Assembly (NCBI GenBank): GCA_963695445.1
Contig: CAVOGV010000023.1
Location: 72,032-136,031, forward strand
Length of the DNA stretch: 64,000 nucleotides
From: Thiohalocapsa sp963695445
GTDB lineage: Bacteria > Pseudomonadota > Gammaproteobacteria > Chromatiales > Chromatiaceae
Direction of reading: 5' to 3'
Shown here: positions 1-9,600 of the stretch, piece after piece
Position numbering within the stretch: the stretch's first letter is position 1
Layout of the letters: every line of letters begins with the position of its first letter
The notes under the pieces: model-generated
Databases searched by the model: none
What the model was told of the DNA's origin: nothing
The model's input: the letters and a program-made list of their open reading frames with translations, nothing else
Position numbers and translations under genes: made by a program

Positions 1-529
1 CACCGGCAGCTTGATGTTGGTGCCCTCGGTGAGCAGGTACGGCTTGGTCGCGGATCGAACAGCGGCAGGGCCTTCTCGGCATCCAACACCCGGAAGCGGA
101 AGTCGATCATGTAGCCCCGCGCCGCGAGCCGCACGCCGTTCACCTCGACGCCCCACTTCTCGATCAGCTCCTTGTGGATCTCCGAATCGGCGACCGCGGC
201 ATCGGGTTTGAGAAGCTCCTTTCTTCGCTCCTGGGCCGCCTCCATGCCCGCGCGGATCTGCTCGACGGTGTAGGGCTCGGGCTCGCCGCCCTGCGGGGCC
301 GTCCTCCGGCCGGTGCGCCGGGATGCCCGCCATTGCTCTCGGACGGATTGCTCGGGCTGTCGGCTGACCGCCGGAACGGCAGGGCTCGACTGTCGGAGCC
401 GGCGGTCTCCGGCGCCGCCGCGGTCTCAGCCGGGCAGACCTGCAGCCAGGGCCAGCAGGGCAACGGCGCCGGTGGCACGTGCGATGCGTTGGTTAGGGAG
501 CCGGTAATATTCGCCGACGTCATCTTCAT
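1..529 (-). pseudogene. Conserved secreted protein, partial and frameshifted
   Basis: Runs off the left edge. The start is the ATG at 529 (MKMTSANITG), with a GAGG about 10 bases upstream. A hydrophobic stretch (ATGAVALLALAAG) that looks like a signal peptide lies in another frame, and the following part (EQIRAGMEAAQERRKELL, then WGVEVNGVRLAARGYMIDF and LDAEKALPLFDP) lies in a third frame, so at least two one-base shifts are present; another occurs near position 50. The text VRLAARGYMIDFRFRVLD resembles a small conserved family of exported proteins of unknown role. It is the last visible gene of the minus-strand MCO operon, 325 bases after the MCO-C stop, so cotranscription is possible but not shown. 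Function unknown. Confidence 0.5.
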
Positions 530-853
530 GCTGCAAATCCTCGAATCCAACGGTTCTGTCTGTTCGCGTGTTGACTTGCATAGTTCGGTCCTGCCCTTGG
601 CACTGGGAGGTAGGAGGAGGTTGAGGCCCCGAGGTCGGCTCGACCTCTGCGACATGTCTCAGGCATCGACCCCCTCGCCAAACCTCCCGCGCAGGGAGGT
701 GGTCGTCTGTTCGCACCTGGCACATGCCCAGGGACCATGCAGTTAGTCTCAAGTCGGCTCGGTTGAGTGGACGCCGCCGGGGGCATCCACTCAACCCAGC
801 CCCCCGCTTGGGCGGGGACTGGGGTTGGTTTAAGACTCAATCGATGCGGATGC
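530..853. other. Intergenic stretch with hairpins
   Basis: No gene seen. It holds a 7-bp stem ACCTCCC/GGGAGGT (682-700) and a 10-bp inverted repeat GTTGAGTGGA/TCCACTCAAC around 760-795, followed by a C-rich/G-rich hairpin near 800-815. They lie between MCO-C and the next gene on the minus strand and could end or attenuate transcription. No T-tract is seen on the minus strand. Confidence 0.4.
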
Positions 854-3722
854 TCAGCTTGCCGGCGGCGGGCAGATTCCGTTGCCCGCCTGCGGACCCC
901 GGTCGTCAGGGCTACGGAACGTGAACGCGCCGACATCCTGGCCGTCGCTCGTGTCGAGTCCCGGGCCGGAGAAGTACAGCTCCAGGCGCCGCGTCCGTCG
1001 TAGGACACCACCGCCTCGTCCTGGACCGGCCCGAGCGTCGGCACGTTGGTGCCGCCGTTACGGTTGAAGGACATGTAGTAGGTCCCGCCCCGCACCGTCA
1101 GGCCGTCGATGTCGGCGTTGCCGGGTAGACCGAGCTACATTCGCATCGAACACGCCGCAGGCGAACGTTCGTGCCTCCGTTCCAGCTGTAGATGTCGGCA
1201 TCGTCCCGCGCCAAGCTACCACCGACGGTCGCTGTTCCCGAGCGGTCGTGAGAAGTACAGCCTCCCGCCGTCGATCGAGATGGCGTCGATGTCCTGGCCA
1301 TTGGTTGCATCAGACCGCAGTGCCGCGCCGTCGAAGTAGACCGACCAGGTACCGCCGTCGTAGAGCAGGACGTCCTCGTCCTGAACCACCGTCGGGACAC
1401 CGCCAATGGATACCGTCCTGGTCGTGTTGGCAAAGGACAGGTAGAAGGTGTCCTCATCGACGACATCCAGGGCATCCACATTGGCGTTGAAGCCCATGGT
1501 CGCCGACGAAGCTCAGGACCCGGCTGTAGGCCGCACCGTCGTAGGCATAGATGTCCGCGTTGTTGTATGGACCGGCCACGCCAGGGACCGCGCCATTGCC
1601 GCTCGTCGCGAAGAACAGCGGCCCATCGGTTCCGGTACCCGCGGCGCTTACCTCGATCTGGTAGCTCTGCGAGTCCGCTGCCGAGGCCAGGTCCGTCACC
1701 GTGACCGTCACGTCCTGGGTGCCCAGCTGGAACAGGGTCGGCGTCCAGCTGATGGCTCCCGTTGCGGAATCGATGGCCATGCCGGCGGGTGATACATCCA
1801 GGGCGTAGGTCAGGGTGTCGCCGACATCCACGTCGGTCGCGTTCACATCGTAGCTGTAGGCCACGTTGACCGTTGCATCCAGCAAGGCCGTGCTGGAGAT
1901 CACCGGCGCATCGTTCACCGGGTCACTGTGATGCTCGCCGTCGCCTCGTTGCTATCGACAGTGTCCGTCGTTCACCAAGTACGTAAACGAGTCACTGCCG
2001 TTGAAGTTTGCACGTCGGCGTATAGGTGAATGAGCCGTCCGTGTTGAGTACCAAGGTTCCACTCCAGGCCCAGCCAGCACCGTCGGCGTAAGCGTGTCGC
2101 CGTCCACGTCAGTGTCGTTGATAAGCACGCCGGGCGGGGCCACAACAAGCTCCACGTCCTCGTCTGTCGCGTAGCCGATCGTCCGCTGCGAGCGGCGCAT
2201 CGTTCACCGCCGTCACGGTCACGTCCACCAGGCGGTCGCCGTGGAGGTCGCACCGTGCTGTCGGCGACGGTGTAGTTGAACTGATCAAGCCCGTTCGCAT
2301 TCGGCGTCCGGCGTGTACAGCACGCAGCAGCTCGGGTCGCTGATGGTCGACCGAGCCGATTGCGCCCTGGGTCACCGAGACGATGGTCAGCACGTCACCC
2401 GGGGTTCGGATCCGTGTCGTTGGCCAGCACGTCGATCTCGACCGACGTGTCCTCGCGCGTGGTCGCCGAGTCATGCGTCGGCAGTCGGCGCCAGTGGTCG
2501 ACCGAGAAACTCAGGAAGCGCAACATGCCGCCCAGCTCGTCCGCGACGCCGAAGTCGTCCGGGTTGCTGGGGTTGGTCATGTAGCCGTTGCCGTCGTAGA
2601 CCGCGTAACGTCCATCGGCCGGCGCGACGACGATGGCGTCCTTGGTCTTGAGCGGCGGCAGCATCGCGGTGTACTGCTCGCGCGGCGCAAAGTCGCCGAA
2701 GGTTAGCGCCGTCCTGCCAGGTGTAGCGGAAGCCGTCCTCGGCGTGGATGGTCATGTACAGGCCCTGCAGGGTCGGTACATGGGTCTCGCTCGCGGTGCT
2801 CAGCAGACGCACCAGGGTGTTGGGCCGCGTGTCGTTCGCGTCGGTCACGGCACTGCCGGCCGCGATGTCGGCAGTGACCGCCGTCCTCGTAGGGCTCGCC
2901 GTTGACCAGGAACCACTGGGCCTGGTAGTGGATTGATGTCGTGTAAAGGCTCGTCCGCGATGCCCTGGTTCAGCACCGGGTCCACATCGCTGTAGAACAG
3001 CACCACCTCGTTGTCGTAGGGCACACCGGGATAGACCTCTCCCGCGGCAGCATCCTTGGTCGATCGCGCCGTAGAGGCCCATGTAGACCTGCTTCTGGGG
3101 CCAGGTGCCGCTGTGGTAGATGAAGGTGCCGGAACGTTCCAGGGCCGTTTCACGAGAGATTGCCCAGACATACAGCTGCCTGCCGCCGTTCGCCGCTGCC
3201 TCCACGCCGTAGGAGCGGACGCGCTGGTTGGCGGATCGTACGCCCACCGGTCGCACCATTATTCCAGGTCGGTCCCAGATCGGCCTGGACGCGACGAGAA
3301 GGGCAGTTTCTGTCCCGGCATCGACCACCGACGTCGGCTCCGGCAAGTCCGTTGCTCAGATAGATCCGAAACATACGGATCCGTTCGGGTCCACCGTCAG
3401 ACGAGGCCCGGGGAGACGTCGGGGCCGGCAAGCGTATTACGCAGGTCAAGTCGCGCCGCGAGAGCCAATCGCCCGTTGCCGGCGCAATATCGTAGCAGTG
3501 GGCTACCGCTTGACCGTCGCCGTCGACGCCGCCGGTATCCTCGACGTAGCCCCACATCGGTACAGCCTGTGTCGTTCCGCCGGAGATCGGCAGGTCTTTC
3601 AAAAACGGCTTGGCCGCCAGATAGAAGTCCGCCGCGGTGGCGGGTCCCATGGCCAGCGCCAATGCACTCGCGAGCACCGACAGCTTGAAGTAGTCTGGCA
3701 TGTTGTTGCTTGATCGTTTCAT
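854..3722 (-). pseudogene. MCO-C: multicopper-oxidase-like protein fused to cadherin/Ig-type repeats, frameshifted
   Basis: Starts at ATG 3722 behind GGAGGG, 18 bases after MCO-B, with a signal peptide (VLASALALAMGPATA). The first part has cupredoxin text: TFIYHSGTWPQKQVYMGLYG near 3070-3140 and ETHVPTLQGLYMTIHAEDG near 2730-2790, both at MCO copper-motif positions but lacking the usual HxH pairs and any HCH. After about 2550 come Ig/cadherin-type repeats (EIDVLANDTDPNPGD; LINDTDVDGDTL; then a putative-Ig unit, VNVAYSYDVNATDVD). The C-terminus has three similar blocks (ADIYAYDG, EDVLLYDGG, EAVVSYDG). The reading frame changes roughly ten times, yet each piece continues the protein, ending at the stop 854-856. 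Probably one protein of about 950 residues, extracellular. Either sequencing indels or recent decay; the first is more likely. Confidence 0.6.
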
Positions 3723-3740
3723 GTCTGTTCCCTCCGCCCC

Positions 3741-5153
3741 TTATTGGATGTCGACATAGGGCGGGAGCACGACGACCGCGCTCAGAGTCCCGCCGGGGAA
3801 GATGTTGAAGGTGGTCAGCTCCTTCTCGGCATGGGAGTGCCAAACCAGGAAGTAGCCGCCGAACGGGTTCAGACCACCCTCGCCGGGGGGCAGATCGCCG
3901 GTATCGCCAAGGAAGGGGCTGCCGCTCCACCAGCCGCCGAGGGTGAGATCGCCGACACCGGGCAGGGCCACGGGGAGCTCCTTGCCATGGTCCGGGCAGT
4001 ACTCGTGGTTGTCGTCGTCGAAGCCGTCGCCGTCGCCGTCGTTGCAGTTGTCGTCGTGGCACATGACACCCGGATTCGCATCGTCCTCCATGTTGTTGTC
4101 GCTGTCCGTGCAGGCGGTGTCGACCGGGCCGTAGATGTCCCAGTTCAGATCCTTGCCGGTCCAGCGCCAGATCATGTCCACGGTCTGCTTGGGCGCCGAG
4201 TTCAGCGTGTTGTCGGTGCGGCCGAGATCGGCCGTGCCGTTGCCGCTGGTCAGCATCCGCCCGTCGCGGCCGATGAAGCGCAGGTTCTCGCCATGGAAGT
4301 GGAAGGGGTGGCTGTCCTGGCCCACATTGACCGCGCGCACCAGCACGTTGTCGCCGGGGTGCGCCTGCGCCAGGGACTCATAGGGCTGGTTGGGAAAGAG
4401 CGGGTTGTAGTCGCCCTGGAACAGGTCCGGGAAGACCCGGCCGTTGACGAACCAGATGGTGGCATAGCGGTCGTTGTAGGTGAAGTGCGCCTTGTGCCCG
4501 CGCTCCATCTGGGCGTGGATCTCCGGATCCACCTCGGTCAGCAGGTAGAGGAACTCCTGGTCGTAGTCCGATCCGGTGTTCGCTCCGTAGACCGTGCGGC
4601 TACCGTCGAGCGGGCGCACGATCAGCGCCCCAGCCAGCCCCATCTCCTGATGCAAGCCCGGGTTCTGTCCGTCCAGGCTGTGATAGACATAGGTGCCCGG
4701 CTTGCCCGCGGTAAATTCATAGGTGACCGTCTCGCCCGCGTTGGAGGAGGCCTGGGTCACCAATCCCGGGGAGCCCCCGGTGGCGCTCACCTGATGCCCG
4801 CCGACCACGATGGACACCGGATCCGGCACGCCGTAGTTGGTCAGCGTGATGTTGACCGTCTGGCCCTCCGTCACGATTAGGGTCGGCGCCGGATACTGGG
4901 GAAGATAGTACGGGGAGCCCCCGGCTGACGCGGGGGTCGCGCCGCCGCCCGTCAAGTTGCCGAAACCCCACATGTAGAGGCTGGTCCCATCCGGCAGGCT
5001 GATGTAGAACGGATAGGCGTAGAGCTGGAAGTTCGGCCCCGTGATCCCGCGGATGTCGTGGGCGGCCTCGGCGCGCTGCCCGGGCAGCGCGAAGGCCATG
5101 CCCAGCAGCAGGACGCCGCATAGGCGCCCGATCGAGTTGAGATGCTGTGTCAT
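3741..5153 (-). CDS. MCO-B: secreted multicopper-oxidase-like protein with acidic calcium-type insert, no type 1 Cys
   Basis: 470 residues, signal peptide (VLLLGMAFALPGQRAEA), GGAGAG Shine-Dalgarno before ATG 5153. The N-terminal cupredoxin domain has VVGGHQVSATGG and GTYVYHSLDGQNPGLHQEMG, where typical MCOs have HxHG and HxH. The second domain keeps HPFHFHGENL (about residues 280-288) and ends with VWHSHAEKELTTFNIFPGG (about 434-452), the place of the usual HCHxxxH motif; Cys is replaced by Ser, so a classical type 1 copper is not expected. Residues about 344-390 form an Asp/Asn-rich insert with four Cys (DSDNNMEDD, DDNCNDGDGDGFDDD) resembling thrombospondin-3/dockerin calcium loops. It lies 27 bases behind MCO-A and 18 before MCO-C, so it is part of one operon. 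Substrate unknown; it may need MCO-A to complete a copper cluster (inference). Confidence 0.8.
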   Translation of the reverse strand: MTQHLNSIGRLCGVLLLGMAFALPGQRAEAAHDIRGITGPNFQLYAYPFYISLPDGTSLYMWGFGNLTGGGATPASAGGSPYYLPQYPAPTLIVTEGQTVNITLTNYGVPDPVSIVVGGHQVSATGGSPGLVTQASSNAGETVTYEFTAGKPGTYVYHSLDGQNPGLHQEMGLAGALIVRPLDGSRTVYGANTGSDYDQEFLYLLTEVDPEIHAQMERGHKAHFTYNDRYATIWFVNGRVFPDLFQGDYNPLFPNQPYESLAQAHPGDNVLVRAVNVGQDSHPFHFHGENLRFIGRDGRMLTSGNGTADLGRTDNTLNSAPKQTVDMIWRWTGKDLNWDIYGPVDTACTDSDNNMEDDANPGVMCHDDNCNDGDGDGFDDDNHEYCPDHGKELPVALPGVGDLTLGGWWSGSPFLGDTGDLPPGEGGLNPFGGYFLVWHSHAEKELTTFNIFPGGTLSAVVVLPPYVDIQ

Positions 5154-5180
5154 TGGTGTTCTCTCCGTTGCCGCCTGGGC

Positions 5181-6500
5181 CTAGTTGACGACGATCTCGG
5201 TGATCATCCCGCCGTCCATCTGGTTACGATTGCTCATCTGGTGCAGCTCGGTGGTCTGGAGGAAGTAGGTCCCCGGGGCCACGCCGGTGGTGTCGATGAG
5301 CACGTCCATGCTCTCGCCGCCGCCGGAGTTGATCGAGGCGGTCTCCAGGTACACGTTCTTGCCATCCGGTCCGCGCCGGTGGCGGGCACCGGTGCCCACC
5401 TGTTTCATCGTCAAGCCGGGCGCGGTCAGGGTCCAGAAGCGGTCGAGACCGACGTTGGAGATCCGCAGCAGCAGAGTCTGACCCTGCTGCACGGTGATCG
5501 CCGAGTCGAGCCTCTGGGTCGGCTGGCCGCCGCCGGATGGCGGAGGATTTAGTGGATCGGACTTGACCGTGTCCGGATAGCCGCGTCCGTTGAACTGCGG
5601 GTAGTCGGTCCCCAGCGTCGAGAACGGCAGTGGCTGCACGGCGATGTGCTCCTCGTGGAAGAAGGAGTCGAAGCCGCCGAGCTGGATCGCCTTCTCGACG
5701 TCGTAGCGGGTGGTACCGTCGCCGTCGTTGTAGACGTAGGTGTCGCCGACCGTCGGATCGTCGTTGTGCCGCACGCAGGCAGCGTGCTCGTCGACGGGCG
5801 TGCCCGGGTCGTCAGCGACGCCGGTGCAGGCCGCGACCGCGGCGTCATAATCGGGATTGCCGTGGGTCGCGCTGCCCAGTGAAGCCCCGTCCGGGAGCCG
5901 GTTTTGGGCCGGGCGCACATAGAGGTTGGCGAGCATGCCCATCTCCATGTGCTCCGTCGCCTCCACGTGGCAGTGATACAGATAGGTGCCGGGCTCGACG
6001 ATGTTGTAGTAGTAGGTCAGGGTGCCGCCCATGTTGATGGAGATCGAGACCTCCGGAACACCGTCGAACACCGACGCCGCGTTCGGGAAGCCGTGGAAGT
6101 GGACGGTGTGCGGGTCGAACAGATCCGGCCGCATCGTGGTGCCGACGTTGGTCAGGGACAGATAGAACTCGTCCCCCTCGTCGAGCACGATGGTCGGTCC
6201 GGGCCATTCGTTGTTGAGGATGCCGTTGGCGATCACATCATTCGGCAGCGCGCCTGTCTGGTCGCCAAAGCCGAAGGTGTAGAGCTCGCTGCCGTCCGAC
6301 ATCACGGCGAAGCCGTCGCCCGCGATGAAGTGCTTGCAGACCGTGTTGTGAGGCTGGGTCTCCCCGCCATCCCATTGCGCGTTGCCGTTGTCGTCGCCCG
6401 GGCACTGTACGTTTACATTTGCCTGTACGACGCCGAAGCCTCCGATCAATGCCACCGAGACGGCCGCCGGGAGCGCACGCTTCTTGAAGGAACCATTCAT
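5181..6500 (-). CDS. MCO-A: secreted multicopper oxidase with type 1 motif in the first cupredoxin domain
   Basis: About 439 residues from ATG 6500 (MNGSFKKRALPAAVSVALIGG), preceded by GAGGG; an in-frame start exists further upstream but lacks a ribosome site. A signal peptide ends near VVQA. Domain 1 carries HTVHFHGFPNAASVFDG (about residues 130-146) and GTYLYHCHVEATEHMEMGM (about 169-187). The HCH and downstream His/Met give a complete type 1 copper set in domain 1, as in copper nitrite reductases and type C two-domain MCOs. The C-terminal domain (RFWTLTAPGLTMKQVG to MITEIVVN) lacks any HPxHxH motif, so the trinuclear cluster cannot be completed within this chain. It is second in the operon after the beta-helix protein. 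Probable periplasmic or extracellular oxidase or electron-transfer subunit; substrate not predictable. Confidence 0.8.
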   Translation of the reverse strand: MNGSFKKRALPAAVSVALIGGFGVVQANVNVQCPGDDNGNAQWDGGETQPHNTVCKHFIAGDGFAVMSDGSELYTFGFGDQTGALPNDVIANGILNNEWPGPTIVLDEGDEFYLSLTNVGTTMRPDLFDPHTVHFHGFPNAASVFDGVPEVSISINMGGTLTYYYNIVEPGTYLYHCHVEATEHMEMGMLANLYVRPAQNRLPDGASLGSATHGNPDYDAAVAACTGVADDPGTPVDEHAACVRHNDDPTVGDTYVYNDGDGTTRYDVEKAIQLGGFDSFFHEEHIAVQPLPFSTLGTDYPQFNGRGYPDTVKSDPLNPPPSGGGQPTQRLDSAITVQQGQTLLLRISNVGLDRFWTLTAPGLTMKQVGTGARHRRGPDGKNVYLETASINSGGGESMDVLIDTTGVAPGTYFLQTTELHQMSNRNQMDGGMITEIVVN

Positions 6501-6603
6501 TATCTGTAACCCTCGTTGTTGTGCCTGTTCGGAAACCGGAGCCGCCCGGCCCACGCCCGCATCGGGCGATCAGGGCGTGGCGGCGGCGCCGGAACCGTCT
6601 CGC

Positions 6604-9600
6604 TTACTGCACCTCGTCGGCGCCGATGTCGGCGGCAGCTCCCTGCGGCCGGGCATCGTTGTCGACGTCGACCCGAAGCAGGGACAGACTGGGCGCTACC
6701 GGACCTGCCGCATCGATGGCCGGTGAGCCGGGCTGGATGTGGTAGTCGCCAGCGCTCAGTGACAGCGGGCCGAAGGTCACCTGGATGAAGTTGCCGCCTT
6801 CGTCGAAGGCCCCGGCCGTCTGCAGCGTCGTGAACTCGGGGATATTCACGTTGTCGCGCGGCCCATTGAAGTACGGGTTCACGAACAACGGATCACCGGA
6901 GATGTTGCTGCCGTGGTAGCCGGTGGCATCCGTCAGCAGCGAGCGTCGCGGATCAAGCTGCGCCGCGAAGCCGAGCACCTCCAGATCCCAGGTGTAATCA
7001 TTCACGTTCGGGACAGTCGGATCGCAGGCGTTCGGATAGCAGCTTGCCGGATACAGGCCGGTCTCGGTGAGGCTGTTCGGGTCCGCGTTCAGCCAGAAGT
7101 ACGACCGGTTGTGATAGACGATGTTGGAGACCAATGACGGATCGGAATAGGCCGGCGTGCCAGGAACCTGGGCGATCAGCGTCGCGATGTCACCGCTGTG
7201 CACCCTGCCGACGATGCCCGCCGGCTGCGGCGTGGTCAGGTTCGGGTCACCCGACGCGGCCAGAGCGGTGGTTGCCGTCGACTCATTGTTGGCGACCGTG
7301 TTATGCCTGATGGTCACCGACAGGGCGTTCTCGACCGAGATACCGCCACCGGCCAGACCCGCGACGTTGTTGGTGATGAAGTTGTTGTACACCAGCACAT
7401 CGTCCCAAGGGCCGGTTCGGGTGCCGCCGTTGTCGAGCACGTCGACGACCTCCTGACCATTGACGTTCTCGATGCGGATACCGCCGCCGTCGCCGGCACC
7501 GGCCAGGTTGCCACGGATCAGGTTGGCGTCGATGGTGACGGTGCCGGAGCCGGGCGAAACCAACAGACCGGCGCCAGCGCCATCGGGAATCGGCTGCAGA
7601 CCGGGCTGGCCGCCGATGTAGATGCCGCCGCCGGACTCCGCCGTGGCCTGGCTGAAGGACTCGTTGAAGATGATCCTGTTGTCCTCGATCAGACCGCGAT
7701 CGGAGAAGCCGAGGTGGCCGATACCGGCGCCACTGCCGACACTGAAGTTGCCGCAGACCCAGTTCTTCTGGACCTTGTAGCGGTCCGCGCCCGTGTGCAG
7801 CGCGATGCCGCCGCCGACGCCGTCCGCGTTGATGCCACCGTTCTGAATGATCAGGTTGTGGTGGATGCGGATGTCCGGGTTGTCGGCATCGTCGTAGACC
7901 AACAGGCCGTTCTCTTCATGGGCCAGCGTGGGATGGCCGACGCGGATGCCGCCACCGTAGAAGCCGGCGTTCGCGCTCAGGCGGTTATTGCCGATATCCA
8001 TCGCATTGGCGTGGCCGTTGACGACGATGGCGCCGCCCTGGGTCGCGCCGACGATGGTGAAGCCGTCGATGCGGGCGCGCTGGTTCATCGGGCCGCTGAA
8101 CCAATCCGGGAAGTTGTCGCTGCCGGCGACGAAGATGCCAGCGCCCTCCTCGGTCGGGAACACGGCTGCACCGAGGGCGGCGAACCCGGTCGGTAGTGTG
8201 AACTCTTGGCCGGGCAATGGAGTGATCGAGTCGGTATTGAGCAGGGATTCGACCAACGTGCGCCAGCTATTGATCTTCTCGGTCGGCACCTGACGGGCGT
8301 TCAGCGTGACCGCACCCGCGCCCCAGCCCTGGAGCCTGACCGGCTTCCACATGACGACCAGCTCGTCGTAGACGCCGGGCGCAACCAGAATCAGGTCGCC
8401 GGGCGTCGCGTTGTCGATGGCCGTCTGGATGGACCCACCGGCGTTGACGCGGTGCACCGTGAAGTAGTCACCGAAGACGCGGCTGCCCTGCGGCGGACGG
8501 ACACCGACCTCGGTACCATCGCAGTTGTTGCCGGTGCTCCCGCCCTGGCAGATGCCGACCGTCAGGGTCACGCCGACCGGCGATTCGACCGGCTCCGGAA
8601 CACCGGCGGTGCGCACGACGATGACCTGGTAGTCACCCGGGGCCGTAGCCACTGGAACTTGGGCGTCGATCCGCGTGCCGCCCCAGTTGACGATGGGCAG
8701 CGTGGTCCGGTTGCCGTCCGCATCCTCCAGATAGACTTGGCCGGCGCTTCCGCCGAAGTTGTAATTACGGGTGATGTTCTTCGGCGTCGCCGCGGTGCCG
8801 TCCCAGTCCGGATTCGGCACCTCGACATTACCGCCCATGGACTTGATGCGTATCTCCTGGGGCGCGCTTACCGTGCTGCCGGCGACGACGAACGGGCCAT
8901 CCGCACCACCCGGGGCGCTGTTGGCGCGCCGCTGCACCGACGCGATCATCGGCGTGCGGTCCTCCTGCTCGCAGTCCACCGGGAAGGTCGGCGGGTTGGC
9001 GAAGGCGGCGATGGACACGACCGGGGTATCCAGGTAGGTCGCCGCGCCAGGCATGTACTGGAAGGTGTAACAGAACTGGCTGTACTGCGGGATGAAGTTC
9101 GGGTCGATGATGAATTCCGGCGCGTCCGGGTTGGTCGCGACTTCCGGATTCGGGATCGGCCCGGCGTCGTTCATGCAGGAAACCAGCATGTTCGGCGACA
9201 CGCCCGAGGGCATCGGCAGATTCACCGAGTAGGTCGACGGCAGCATCGCGTTGTAGCGACCGAACTCGTCGGCGTAGACGCGGTTGACCTGATTGCCGGC
9301 CCAATCGTAGAAGCCGACCGGCACGTAGGGCGGCGCGTACTTCTCGCCGAAGGCCGGGGAATTCGGGTTGAACTCGTTGGCCAGGTCGTTGAGTATCACG
9401 CCGGTGGCGTTGGCCGCGATGGGCGTGTCGGTGAACAGGAAGAAGTTCGCCGCCGCGTTCTTCGCCGCCGAGAGCCCGACCAGCTTGCGGTCGCAGAGCG
9501 GTTGCTGCGAGCCACTGACGGGGACGCCGCCCTTGTTCCAGTCGACCTGCGCGGCTTCGAAACCCGGGATCACTTGGTCCGCCGCGCCGCTTCCGTCAAC

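Noticed and set aside
3744..4880. 378-codon plus-strand frame opposite MCO-B
   Set aside because: Shadow of the MCO-B gene, whose signal peptide and copper motifs are clear.
3741..6500. Naming MCO-A/B as manganese oxidase (MnxG/MofA) subunits
   Set aside because: Lengths and copper motifs differ from those families and the sequence gives no substrate information.
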